Source: JAVBNU01 sp031551265
GTDB taxonomy: Bacteria > Cyanobacteriota > Vampirovibrionia > Gastranaerophilales > Gastranaerophilaceae
Assembly: GCA_031551265.1 (NCBI GenBank)
Contig: JAVBNU010000080.1
Coordinates: 1-29,714, forward strand
DNA length: 29,714 bases
Direction: 5' to 3'
The position numbers and the translations under genes were made by a program. Shown here piece by piece: positions 1 through 7,592 of this stretch (position 1 is its first letter; every line of letters starts with the position of its first letter). The notes below the pieces were generated by a model. It was not told where the DNA came from and made no database searches. It was given only the letters and a program-made list of their open reading frames with translations.

Positions 1-1124
1 TCAGTCAGGTCATCGGCCATATCATTGAAGGCTTTAGCCAGAACACCCAGTTCGTCATGGGTGGTGATTTCGATTTTACGCTTGAAATCGCCCTTCCCAA
101 TAACCTCGATACCCGACATAAGTTTTTGAATAGGTCTGTTTACAAAGCGCGCAATCAAATACAATATCGCAATCAGAGCAAAAATCGCAAACATCGCTAA
201 CGCAAAAATCATTGTGCCGTTAGATTTCATAATCGGGCCATAAAGCTCGTTTTTAGGCACCTGAACAAACACAACCATACCATTATCGAGAAGCTTCGCG
301 AATGAATAATAATCAACATTTTTATATTTGAACGTATTGATAGTAATATCTTCTATATTGGGAGTTTTTTTTAAATGTTTTATCCATTCAATATCAGCAA
401 TCTTTTCGTTAACAACCTCTTTGCCCTTAAATGCAGTGTCAGTGTTGACCAAAACATAATTGTCCTTTAGTGAACCGAACAGAACAAAGCTGTTTGCTGT
501 GGGATGGATGCGCGAAACCTGCTCAAGAATGTCTTTCAAAAGCCAGTCAACCGTGGATACGCCGACTAATTTTCCATTGCTATAAATTCCGGCGCCAACA
601 GTAGTCATAAGCTGCAAAACTGAGTCCTGATCATCATAATAAGGTTTTGTCCAAATTACTTTTTGCCCTTCAAGCGAGCCGGCCTTGATTGTTTTGTACC
701 AATCATAGTTATGATAATCGTACTGAGCTGACATATATGACGCAAGAATAATCGGCTCAACAGGGTCATTATATACATAAAATCCGCTGTATTTTTTATC
801 AGGAAACACTTTATACGGCTCGTACCAAATACCGCCTCCAATTGAAATAGGTATATTTTGGAAACTACTTTTAACAGCTATTTCACCAATCGCAGGGTTT
901 TTGTAAAAGTAATATGTTTTACCGGCGCTAGCCAAATCAGCTGCATTCTGCTCAATCTTTGCTATTACTTTATTGATTTCTTCAGCTTTAAACTCCAACT
1001 CACCTGCATTTAACCTAGCAGTGAGTGTTTTATAATCTTTAGTAACCTTATAGACATACAACCCTGTAACACAAGCATTTACAAATATAAAAGATATTAT
1101 TATAAGTAGAAGTTTATTTCTCAT
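1..1124 (-). CDS. Membrane sensor protein, Cache-like ectodomain plus HAMP (partial)
   Basis: The frame opens at ATG 1124-1122 and stays open to the left edge (374 codons), so the C-terminal output domain is missing. Residues about 4-24 form a first hydrophobic helix (LLLIIISFIF). An extracytoplasmic region of about 275 residues follows, with the look of a double Cache/PDC sensor: near its middle are YDWYK, a YYDDQDS stretch, and an MTTVGAGIYSNGKLVGV beta-hairpin followed by STVDWLL. A second membrane helix lies at about residues 300-322, then a HAMP linker ending with DELGVLAKAFNDMADDL. Cache-HAMP modules sit in front of histidine kinase, methyl-accepting, PP2C phosphatase or cyclic-di-GMP domains; which one is present here cannot be seen. 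The gene is divergent from nifU, with 193 bp between the starts. Confidence 0.85.
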   Translation of the reverse strand, partial: MRNKLLLIIISFIFVNACVTGLYVYKVTKDYKTLTARLNAGELEFKAEEINKVIAKIEQNAADLASAGKTYYFYKNPAIGEIAVKSSFQNIPISIGGGIWYEPYKVFPDKKYSGFYVYNDPVEPIILASYMSAQYDYHNYDWYKTIKAGSLEGQKVIWTKPYYDDQDSVLQLMTTVGAGIYSNGKLVGVSTVDWLLKDILEQVSRIHPTANSFVLFGSLKDNYVLVNTDTAFKGKEVVNEKIADIEWIKHLKKTPNIEDITINTFKYKNVDYYSFAKLLDNGMVVFVQVPKNELYGPIMKSNGTMIFALAMFAIFALIAILYLIARFVNRPIQKLMSGIEVIGKGDFKRKIEITTHDELGVLAKAFNDMADDLT

Positions 1125-1276
1125 TACTTAATTCCAAAATACAACAAAAAATTGTGGTTTTTATCATTATAACATTTCCACAAAAAGGTTATATACATTA
1201 AAAAGACTAGTTATAGGGCAATAACAATTACTTAATCAATTACTTAATAGGGAATGCAATTCAAAATGCTTTGGTG

Positions 1277-1282
1277 TAGAAT
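1277..1282 (+). promoter_or_regulatory. Possible -10 element upstream of nifU
   Basis: TAGAAT preceded by TG two bases upstream sits 35 nt before the nifU start. No good -35 hexamer is visible at the expected distance, so an extended -10 promoter is possible but weakly supported. Shine-Dalgarno-like AAAGG (1304-1308) and AAGGA (1311-1315) lie downstream. Confidence 0.3.
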
Positions 1283-1317
1283 ATGGAAGTAAAAATACTA
1301 GCAAAAGGTCAAGGAAC

Positions 1318-2142
1318 ATGTGGAAATATTCTGATGAAGTAATGGATCACTACCGTAACCCCCGTAACGTAGGCGAAATCGAAGATGCAACCGTAATTGG
1401 TGAAGCCGGCTCGCTTTCTTGTGGTGACAAATTAAAATTATATTTAAAAATTGATAAAGACAATATCGTTACGGACGCGAAATTTCAGACTTTCGGCTGC
1501 GGCTCTGCTGTCGCAAGTTCAAGTATCCTAACTGAAATGATTATTGGCAAGCCACTTGATGAAGTCAAAAAAATAACCAACAAAGACATCGCCGATATGC
1601 TTGGCGGGCTGCCGCCACAAAAAATGCACTGCTCCGTTATGGGGCATGAAGCACTGGAAGATGCTTTAGGCAAGTATTTTGATGAAGAGATAGAATTTAA
1701 AGCACATAAAAAAGTCGTATGCCAATGTCTTGGCGTAACAGAGGATCAAATACGCAATGCAATTCGCGAAAAAAGCCTGACAGACGTAGAAGAAGTCTCG
1801 GCAGCTACACTTGCCGGTTCAGCTTGTGGCAAATGCATCCCTGTAATCGAAAAAATTCTTGAGGAAGAAAAAAACAACGTCACTGCTGTAGACATTACAA
1901 AAATGACAAAAACACAGCAGATTTTAAAAATAAATAATATCATCGAAAAACACATCGCCGGCGAATTACGCAAAGACGGGGGAGATATTGAGCTTGTCGA
2001 TGTTGATAACAACAAAATATACGTGTCATTAAAAGGAAGTTGCAAATCTTGTAAAAATTCCCAGATTACCCTGAAGAATTTTGTCGAAAATTCTTTGAGA
2101 GAATTTCTGGGGAACAAAGATATCGAAGTAATAGGAGTATAA
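1318..2142 (+). CDS. nifU: Three-domain NifU Fe-S cluster scaffold protein
   Basis: Scaffold on which [Fe-S] clusters are built from sulfur supplied by the cysteine desulfurase encoded next. All three NifU modules are visible in 274 residues: an IscU-like domain (1-125) with the cluster cysteines C35, C61 and C105; a BFD-like permanent [2Fe-2S] domain (about 133-182) with CQC at 135-137 and CGKC at 170-173; and a C-terminal Nfu domain (about 200-274) with CKSC at 242-245 followed by NSQITL. Its start MWKYSDEVMDHYRNPRNVGE is typical of the family. This architecture was first described in nitrogen fixers but is also the general Fe-S system of organisms such as Helicobacter, and no nif gene is present here. 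The 3' end carries the ribosome binding site of nifS. Confidence 0.95.
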   Translation: MWKYSDEVMDHYRNPRNVGEIEDATVIGEAGSLSCGDKLKLYLKIDKDNIVTDAKFQTFGCGSAVASSSILTEMIIGKPLDEVKKITNKDIADMLGGLPPQKMHCSVMGHEALEDALGKYFDEEIEFKAHKKVVCQCLGVTEDQIRNAIREKSLTDVEEVSAATLAGSACGKCIPVIEKILEEEKNNVTAVDITKMTKTQQILKINNIIEKHIAGELRKDGGDIELVDVDNNKIYVSLKGSCKSCKNSQITLKNFVENSLREFLGNKDIEVIGV

Positions 2143-2143
2143 A

Positions 2144-3334
2144 ATGACCAAAACCGTTTATTTAGACAACAATGCAACAACAAAAGTAGATGAGCACGTA
2201 GTAAAAGCAATGTTGCCATACTTTGCAGAGCAATACGGCAACCCATCCAGCATGCACGAATTTGGCGGGCATGTCGGAGACGCGCTGGCTAAGGCGCGTG
2301 AGCAAATCAAAGATTTAGTCGGTGCAGAAAGTACTAAAGAAATTATTTTCACAGCCTCAGGCAGTGAAGGCTGCAACATGGCCATCAAAGGTGTTCTTGA
2401 GGTAAACAAAGATAAAAAACACATTGTCACAACAAAAGTTGAACACCCGGCCGTTTTAAATTTATACAAAACGCTAGAAAAACAAGGCTACGAAGTCACA
2501 TATCTAAGTGTAAACAATAAAGGACAGCTTGATTTTCACGAGTTGGAAAATTCGATTACCGAAAACACTGTTCTGGTAAGTTGTATGTGGGCTAACAATG
2601 AGACAGGGATAATTTTCCCGGTCGATAAAGTCGCCGAGACAGTAAAAAAAATTAATCCGAAAACTAAAGTTTTCGTCGACGCAGTACAAGCAGCCGGAAA
2701 AGTGCCCATAGACGTAAAAAATACAAAAATTGACCTGCTCGCAATTTCAGGACATAAATTCCATGCCCCAAAAGGTGTTGGCGCGCTTTATGTCAAAACA
2801 GGCGTTTTAATTACCCCGCTCGTAACGGGCGGCCATCAGGAGCGAGGTAAACGTGCAGGTACAGAGAATGTCGCAGGTATTGTAGGCATGGGCGAAGCAG
2901 CAAAACTGGCACTTGAAAATTTAGACTACGAAATGGACGAAGTTAAAAAGCTGCGTGATCGTTTAGAGCAGGGTATTTTGAATAATATAGCCAATGCACG
3001 CTTAAACTCAATAAGCAACAATCGCGTTCCTAACACAACAAACATTGCTTTTGAATATATTGAGGGTGAGTTAATTTTATTGCATTTGAGCGATTTAGGG
3101 ATTTGCGCGAGTTCGGGTAGTGCTTGTACAAGCGGCTCACTTGAGCCAAGTCACGTGCTCAAAGCCATGGGCGTGCCTTTCACGGCGTTACATGGCAGTA
3201 TTCGTTTTAGTTTGAGCAGATATACGACCATTGAAGAAATTGATTACACAATTGATTCTATGATTAAGGTCATCGCCAAGCTTGCCGAAATTTCGCCTTA
3301 TCAAAAAGAATTGGCTGCACTAAAGAAATCTTAA
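2144..3334 (+). CDS. nifS: Cysteine desulfurase NifS
   Basis: PLP enzyme that removes sulfur from cysteine as a persulfide and passes it to NifU for cluster assembly. The 396-residue protein has the class V aminotransferase fold signatures: DNNATT near the N-terminus, EHPAV with H101, the PLP lysine K205 in ISGHKFHAPKG, and the mobile catalytic cysteine C328 in CASSGSACTSG. The conserved HQERGKRAGTEN segment is at 231-242. The start lies one base after the nifU stop, with AGGAG inside the nifU 3' end, so the pair is certainly one operon and translation is probably coupled. A cysteine-loop group I (NifS/IscS) enzyme fits better than SufS. No iscR-like regulator accompanies it. Confidence 0.95.
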   Translation: MTKTVYLDNNATTKVDEHVVKAMLPYFAEQYGNPSSMHEFGGHVGDALAKAREQIKDLVGAESTKEIIFTASGSEGCNMAIKGVLEVNKDKKHIVTTKVEHPAVLNLYKTLEKQGYEVTYLSVNNKGQLDFHELENSITENTVLVSCMWANNETGIIFPVDKVAETVKKINPKTKVFVDAVQAAGKVPIDVKNTKIDLLAISGHKFHAPKGVGALYVKTGVLITPLVTGGHQERGKRAGTENVAGIVGMGEAAKLALENLDYEMDEVKKLRDRLEQGILNNIANARLNSISNNRVPNTTNIAFEYIEGELILLHLSDLGICASSGSACTSGSLEPSHVLKAMGVPFTALHGSIRFSLSRYTTIEEIDYTIDSMIKVIAKLAEISPYQKELAALKKS

Positions 3335-3417
3335 TCTATTTGTAAACATTTGAAACCAATGCTAAAATGGTTGTAAATTGATTTTCAATTTTTTATTATT
3401 ATAGCTTAGGTATTGGT

Positions 3418-4053
3418 ATGAAAAAGATTTTATATTTATTAATAATTACATTAATTTTAGGGCAACACACAGCCCCGTCTCAGGCTGCAGGCAGCACTGT
3501 TCCGGCGACAAGAGTGACTAACTCAAAAACACAACCAATTAAGGCTGAACACATGATAAGTTTTGACAAGTCAAATTCGATAACCGTGCCCAAAGGTACT
3601 TTTTTCAAAGTCATCAATCAGCGCGAGCTATCAACCGCAACAATGGACGAGGGTGAAACAGTTACATTTATTACATCCGAGCCGATTTATGCAGGTAATT
3701 ATACGATAATTCCCTCTGACTCAATTTTTATAGGACAGGTTGAACAAATAAAAGAAGCTACAGAAGGCGTAAATGCTCTGCTCAAAATTAAAATAGTAAG
3801 AGTCAAAACTCCAACCGGCGATAATATAGAATTAAGTGCGTATGTCTGGTCAGAAGGAAACAACTTTCTTGGCGGCACGCTAACACCGGCAAAATATTAC
3901 AAAAAAACGCCTCACTACATTGAAGGTCTGCGAGGCGGGGTACTTCAATACACGCCCACATCATACAGATATGTCGGTACGCCAACCATCGTCAAGCCAG
4001 GCACTGAGCTGTTTTTAATCCTTCATCAAGACCTGCTTTATACGCCTAAATAA
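3418..4053 (+). CDS. Secreted beta-rich protein of unknown function
   Basis: I do not recognise a named family with certainty. The 211-residue protein begins with MKK and a hydrophobic helix (LYLLIITLIL), then a small-residue region that fits signal peptidase cleavage near residues 23-25 (SQAA). The rest is beta-rich: VPKGTFFKV, VTFITSEPIY, a SDSIFIGQVEQIKEA turn, and a C-terminal VKPGTELFLILHQDLLY. The order KGT, IIPSDSIFIGQV, then IKIVRVKTPTGDNIELSA resembles the barrel domain of TrbI/VirB10-like and cyanobacterial exported proteins, but this is only an impression. It follows nifS by 83 bp on the same strand with an AT-rich gap that may hold its own promoter. Predicted location is periplasm or outer membrane. 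Confidence 0.75.
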   Translation: MKKILYLLIITLILGQHTAPSQAAGSTVPATRVTNSKTQPIKAEHMISFDKSNSITVPKGTFFKVINQRELSTATMDEGETVTFITSEPIYAGNYTIIPSDSIFIGQVEQIKEATEGVNALLKIKIVRVKTPTGDNIELSAYVWSEGNNFLGGTLTPAKYYKKTPHYIEGLRGGVLQYTPTSYRYVGTPTIVKPGTELFLILHQDLLYTPK

Positions 4054-4150
4054 AACTAGATTTGTTAAATTTTATAGACTTGTGCAAGGTCTTATTAAAA
4101 AACTATTTGACGAATAAAAATGTTCTTGTTATTTTATAGTTATACAAAGG

Positions 4151-4236
4151 ATATGCGCCACTAGCTCAGGCTTGACGAGTTCACGAGGCAACTACGGCTT
4201 GTCCGTATTACCTCTACCGGTTGAGCGAAGGCACAC
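4151..4236 (+). pseudogene. Broken copy of the tRNA-Lys 5' end plus foldable segment
   Basis: The 19 nt at 4151-4169 (ATATGCGCCACTAGCTCAG) are identical to 4256-4274, which covers the start and D-stem of the real tRNA-Lys gene. After base 4169 the two copies diverge. The continuation can fold on itself (GCTCA at the start with TGAGC near 4225; GAGG..ACGG with CCGT..CCTC inside). No 3' acceptor strand follows, so it is not a functional tRNA. Confidence 0.7.
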
Positions 4237-4259
4237 TAAAAATTGAATAACAAAAATAT

Positions 4260-4332
4260 GCGCCACTAGCTCAGTCGGTAGAGCACTCCCCTTTTAAGGG
4301 ATAGGTCCCGCGTTCGAATCGCGGGTGGCGTA
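4260..4332 (+). tRNA. tRNA-Lys (anticodon UUU)
   Basis: A full 73-nt cloverleaf can be drawn. The acceptor strand GCGCCAC (4260-4266) pairs with GTGGCGT (4325-4331), with a terminal G-U pair. The D-arm is GCTC/GAGC around AGTCGGTA. The anticodon stem CTCCC/GGGAT has one mismatch at 27-43 and encloses loop CTTTTAA with anticodon TTT at 4293-4295. The T-arm CCGCG/CGCGG encloses TTCGAAT. The discriminator is A4332 and CCA is not encoded. A run of eight T follows directly and may serve in termination. Confidence 0.95.
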
Positions 4333-4439
4333 ATTTTTTTTGTCTTTGTTCGCTTCTCTCATCGGTAAAATGCAAGCATTTTTCACGACTCGCCAAGTCA
4401 TTATCCGTAAGGCTCACAAGTTCGCCAACGGCGTAAGGA

Positions 4440-4470
4440 AATCGCGGGTGGCGTAATTTTTTTGTCTTTG
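4440..4470 (+). repeat. Second copy of the tRNA-Lys 3' end and T-run
   Basis: These 31 nt repeat 4317-4348 (end of T-loop, 3' acceptor strand, T-run, GTCTTTG) with one T fewer in the run. The 91 bp between the copies are unrelated to tRNA. Direct repeats of a tRNA 3' end are typical of tRNA-site integration or unequal exchange, but no integrase gene is near. Confidence 0.7.
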
Positions 4471-4501
4471 ATTATCTTGTTTTTAAATTGCGTGAAATTT
4501 A

Positions 4502-4587
4502 GTAGGATGGGTTAGACATTTTCATCTAACCCATCAATAAATTCAAATAATGCGGTGGGTTAAATGGAATTGTTCAACCCACCCTAC
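4502..4587. repeat. Inverted pair of GTAG-type REP hairpins
   Basis: The first element is GTAG (4502-4505) followed by an 11-bp perfect hairpin, GATGGGTTAGA / TCTAACCCATC (4506-4516 with 4525-4535). The second is in the opposite orientation: GGTGGGTT / AACCCACC (4554-4561 with 4576-4583) followed by CTAC (4584-4587). The GTAG ends point outward. The first stem recurs exactly at 24480-24513. Confidence 0.8.
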
Positions 4588-4636
4588 TTTTAGGTGCTAT
4601 TTTTTAATAAAATTTATGCCATACTTTAAAATATTT

Positions 4637-4843
4637 CTAAAATAAACTAGATATTTTTGAGCATTCAATTTTTATATGTTCTAACACAAAAAATAGAGGA
4701 TTTATAAGATCTTTTTCTTGATGCGCTACACAATAGCCACAGAGAATTTCTTGGATATTTCTAATAGTTTGTACTGATTCTTGAATTTGGAAATATTCTT
4801 CTTCTTTTACTTCATATTTTAGTTGTTCATTCTTTATAAACAT
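4637..4843 (-). CDS. Small helical protein, unknown function
   Basis: A 68-residue protein with no recognised family. It is supported by a perfect AAGGAGG ribosome binding site at 4847-4853, three bases before the ATG is approached by GCTGC. The composition is charged and amphipathic (IRNIQEILCGYC, then VLEHIKIECSKI) and predicted all-helical, with no membrane segment and two cysteines two residues apart in the middle region. It may be a distant relative of the 64-residue protein at 17733-17927: both have an iL..YC segment followed by EK and a second helix. It is isolated, with a REP pair downstream and a 264-bp gap before the divergent apt. Confidence 0.6.
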   Translation of the reverse strand: MFIKNEQLKYEVKEEEYFQIQESVQTIRNIQEILCGYCVAHQEKDLINPLFFVLEHIKIECSKISSLF

Positions 4844-5061
4844 GCAGCCTCCTTAAATTTGATTAAATTTATTGTCCTATTATTATTGGATATGGGCTAC
4901 AAAATGATTTGGTGTCAGCATATCTAAACGTTCGTTATATTATAATGTAATTTTTTTAAGTTTTTTAAAGCTAGACCCACAATTATTTGAATTCAAACAT
5001 AATTAAGTAAGAATAATTGTACTTTTGTAACGGCTGTTTTTTCTTTTCGCCATATTTTCAG

Positions 5062-5067
5062 TATAAT
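5062..5067 (+). promoter_or_regulatory. Possible -10 element for apt
   Basis: A consensus TATAAT lies 40 nt before the apt start. The expected -35 zone is a T-rich stretch (TTTTCT) without a clear hexamer, so support rests on the -10 only. GGGAAG before the ATG serves as ribosome binding site. Confidence 0.4.
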
Positions 5068-5107
5068 ATTTATTGGAAGTATTTATTAGTCAAAAAAGGG
5101 AAGTATA

Positions 5108-5638
5108 ATGATTGATACCGTTAAAGAACGTATTAGAAATATTCCTGATTTTCCAAAACCGGGGATTATTTTCAGAGATATCACAACAGCAGTTAGGGAC
5201 GCTGAAGCGCTACATTTATCTGTAGATTATTTGGCCAACCGTATCAGAGATACTCACAGTGAGAAAATAGATTATGTTGTGGGGATTGAGTCGCGCGGCT
5301 TCATATTCGGTAGTGCATTAGCGTATGTGCTAGATGCAGGGTTTGTTTTAATCAGAAAACCGGGTAAATTGCCTTGTGAGACAATTTGTGAGCAGTATGA
5401 TTTAGAATATGGCACAGATGAAGTTCATATGCATATTGATGCGATTGAAGAGGGTAAAAACGTTGTTGTAGTTGACGATTTGTTAGCTACAGGCGGTACA
5501 GTCAGTGCTACATGCCGGTTGCTTAAAAAAGCAAAAGCTAATATTCTCGCAACTTGCTTCATAATTGAGTTGACGGACTTGAACGGCAGAGACAAAATAC
5601 CTTCTGAGATTGAAGTTATTTCAATGGTTGAGTACTAA
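5108..5638 (+). CDS. apt: Adenine phosphoribosyltransferase
   Basis: Purine salvage enzyme that joins adenine and PRPP to give AMP and pyrophosphate, in the cytosol. The 176-residue length is standard. The N-terminal FPKPGIIFRDIT motif, the ESRGFIFG segment, the RKPGKLPCE loop and the PRPP-binding VVVVDDLLATGGT motif (about residues 119-131) are all present. It precedes the flhB-like gene by 92 bp, and that gap holds a repeat, so joint transcription is uncertain. Confidence 0.95.
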   Translation: MIDTVKERIRNIPDFPKPGIIFRDITTAVRDAEALHLSVDYLANRIRDTHSEKIDYVVGIESRGFIFGSALAYVLDAGFVLIRKPGKLPCETICEQYDLEYGTDEVHMHIDAIEEGKNVVVVDDLLATGGTVSATCRLLKKAKANILATCFIIELTDLNGRDKIPSEIEVISMVEY

Positions 5639-5662
5639 ACAGGTCGACGGGGATATTTTTAT

Positions 5663-5703
5663 GTACCCCTCACCCCAACCCTCTCCCGCAATGGGGAGAG
5701 GGA
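5663..5703 (+). repeat. CCCTCACCCC-type hairpin repeat, copy 1
   Basis: GTACCCCTCACCCCAA is followed by a hairpin CCCTCTCCC - gcaat - GGGGAGAGGG. Related copies are at 16433-16475 (same strand) and 13267-13349 (opposite strand). Similar CCCTCACCCnAACCCTCTCCC elements are known from the intergenic DNA of many unrelated bacteria. Confidence 0.75.
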
Positions 5704-5730
5704 GTAATAAAAATAAAATAGGCAAGAAGA

Positions 5731-6804
5731 ATGGGTGATGAAGATAAACAGTTCGAGGCTTCTCATCAGAAGTTAGAGAAGGCTCGAAAAGAAGGTCAGG
5801 TTGTAAAGTCCAAGGACTTTTCAATTGCTGTTGGCTTAATTGTCATGTTTTTTTCTGTTTTTAAACTTGCGCCTTTCATTTGGGAAAAAATTACAAGTGT
5901 TTTCATTCTTTTATACGAACAAATACCGAACCAACATCTTGAGGTTATCGGCTATCAATACATTTTCTTCGTGACGGTTGTGCCGACTGTTTTGATATTA
6001 GGCCCTATTCTTGTTCTTGCAGGTTTTGTAGGGATTTTAGGTGATTTAGTACAAATCGGACCACTTTTCACGATGACGCCACTTTCACCAAAGTTGGATA
6101 AGCTCAACCCGACAAAATATTTCAAAAATCTAATGTCAGTAAAAACCTTATTTGAGCTGGTTAAGAATATTGTCAAAGTTGTCATTTTGGGCATTGTGGG
6201 TTTTATGGTTTACAAGGCGCATTTGCCGGTTATTTTGAGTTTGGTCGCTGTAGATAATAAATTTGCCGTAATGCAAGAGTTTGGAAGTTTAATTTTCGAA
6301 TTTGTAATGAAAGCATGCGTTGCATTTTTGATTATTGCAGGTGCCGATTATGGCATGACTCGTTGGAAATTTATGCAGGATCAGAAAATGTCTTTTAAAG
6401 AAGTGAAAGACGAGTATAAAAACTCCGAGGGCGACCCGCACATGAAGGCGGCCTTGCGTCAGCGTCGTATGCAAATGTTGCAACAAACTATGATGGATGC
6501 GGTGCCTGAGTGTGATTTTGTTGTAACGAATCCGACTCACGTTGCCTGTGCGCTAAAATATGATTCTCAATCAATGGAATCACCAAAGCTCATGGCAAAA
6601 GGAACTGAATTATTTGCCAAAAGAATTATTGAGATTGCAAAGGAGAATAATGTGCCGGTACTTGAAAATCCGGTTGTGGCTCGTGCAATTTTCAGGATGG
6701 TTGAAGTTAACCGTGAAATACCGCCAGACTTATACAAAGCGGTCGCAGAAATTTTACTTTTTGTTTATAATTTGCGAAATTCGAAGAATTCTAGTAAGAT
6801 ATAA
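5731..6804 (+). CDS. flhB: FlhB-type flagellar/type III export switch protein
   Basis: Inner-membrane export gate component whose cytoplasmic domain self-cleaves to switch substrate class. The 357-residue length is normal. Residues 1-28 form the charged N-terminus (KLEKARKEGQVVKS). Four hydrophobic segments lie at about 31-55, 76-105, 148-170 and 185-208. The cytoplasmic domain has FKEVKDEYKNSEGDPHMKA and the autocleavage motif N267-P268-T269-H270 within VVTNPTHVACALKYD, followed by GTELFAKRIIEIAKENNVP. FlhB and non-flagellar SctU cannot be separated with certainty by eye; FlhB is favoured because a sigma factor follows by 41 nt. No other flagellar or secretion gene is in the window. Confidence 0.9.
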   Translation: MGDEDKQFEASHQKLEKARKEGQVVKSKDFSIAVGLIVMFFSVFKLAPFIWEKITSVFILLYEQIPNQHLEVIGYQYIFFVTVVPTVLILGPILVLAGFVGILGDLVQIGPLFTMTPLSPKLDKLNPTKYFKNLMSVKTLFELVKNIVKVVILGIVGFMVYKAHLPVILSLVAVDNKFAVMQEFGSLIFEFVMKACVAFLIIAGADYGMTRWKFMQDQKMSFKEVKDEYKNSEGDPHMKAALRQRRMQMLQQTMMDAVPECDFVVTNPTHVACALKYDSQSMESPKLMAKGTELFAKRIIEIAKENNVPVLENPVVARAIFRMVEVNREIPPDLYKAVAEILLFVYNLRNSKNSSKI

Positions 6805-6845
6805 TAGAGCGTATAGTGACAATTAATTAGGTGATGGTCAATTAA

Positions 6846-7529
6846 GTGCAAACTAAGATTAAAGAATACATTGAAATAATAGAAAAAGTTTCTAAAGTTG
6901 AACAACGGCGTATACCATCGCATATGGTAGAATACGAAGAGCTGGTAAGTATCGGCATCATTGCTGTGCAAGCAATGATTAAGAATAAAACGCCTGAGCA
7001 ACTAGAGAAATATAACAAAGCTTATATCGCAACAGCAATCCGCTGGGCTATCAGAAATGAGTTGCGCAATCGCTACAAATGGTATTCTTTAAAACACTCA
7101 CAGGCTCAAGAAGCTGAAACTACTGACGCACCCAAGGCCGAAGGTGCTGCTGAAGGCGGAGACGAAGATGCAGGCACAGTTACGCCTGCAAAAGTCAGAG
7201 AAGCCGTTTATGAAACCATTTTATCAATTGACTCTATCGCTGCTGCATCATCTGATAATGACTCACCGTTTGATTTTGTACGTGACCAATCAGCGCTGCC
7301 CGACGAAAAAGCTGAGTTGGCTGAATTAGGACGCACAATCAAGGAAGCTATCGCTGTTCTTCCCCAAAAAGAGCGTACAATTGTTGAATACAGATTTTAC
7401 CGTAACATGCAAATCAAGGAAATTGCCGCACAGGTCGGGCTTTCCTCTTCGCGTATCACAAGGGTTATACAATCATCACTCAACGTCATTCGCGAATATT
7501 TAGTTTCGCATGAGCACACGGGATATTAA
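6846..7529 (+). CDS. Sigma-70 family factor, FliA/WhiG-like
   Basis: Alternative sigma factor of 227 residues, translated from GTG at 6846 since the nearby upstream ATG at 6833 stops after three codons. The sigma-2 region lies at about 15-78 (RRIPSHMVEYEELVSIGI, then YIATAIRWAIRNELR). A low-complexity acidic/alanine linker follows (about 88-118: EGAAEGGDEDAG), with sigma-4 at about 165-222 (LPQKERTIVEYRFY, helix-turn-helix KEIAAQVGLSSSRITRVI). No typical sigma-3 is obvious between them. Its position behind the FlhB-type gene points to control of flagellar or export genes, which is inference; no anti-sigma gene is adjacent. The N-terminus could also begin at ATG 6925, but that would cut into sigma-2. 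Confidence 0.85.
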   Translation: MQTKIKEYIEIIEKVSKVEQRRIPSHMVEYEELVSIGIIAVQAMIKNKTPEQLEKYNKAYIATAIRWAIRNELRNRYKWYSLKHSQAQEAETTDAPKAEGAAEGGDEDAGTVTPAKVREAVYETILSIDSIAAASSDNDSPFDFVRDQSALPDEKAELAELGRTIKEAIAVLPQKERTIVEYRFYRNMQIKEIAAQVGLSSSRITRVIQSSLNVIREYLVSHEHTGY

Positions 7530-7552
7530 TAATTAGTTCATAAAGCTTTACA

Positions 7553-7579
7553 AAACAAGCTTTTCGGCTTTGTTTGTTT
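7553..7579 (+). terminator. Possible terminator after the sigma factor gene
   Basis: AAACAAGC (7553-7560) pairs with GCTTTGTTT (7567-7575) with one bulged T, around a TTTTCG loop, then GTTTT. The stem is AT-rich and weak. Because it lies just before bioF it might instead be an operator; it does not match the BirA box well. Confidence 0.4.
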
Positions 7580-7592
7580 TAAAATAAGATTT

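Noticed and set aside
1746..2246. Minus-strand open frame of 166 codons opposite nifU
   Set aside because: It is a shadow of the certain nifU and nifS genes, rich in Ser/Leu as expected for antisense frames.
1318..3334. Nitrogen-fixation gene cluster
   Set aside because: The three-domain NifU and NifS also form a general Fe-S system, and no nifHDK or other nif gene is present.
4151..4236. A second intact tRNA gene
   Set aside because: Only the first 17 tRNA bases are present; there is no anticodon arm, T-arm or matching acceptor strand.
7545..7592. BirA operator before bioF
   Set aside because: The imperfect palindrome lacks the TTGT(A/T)AAC-type arms and spacing of known biotin operators; it fits a weak terminator equally well.
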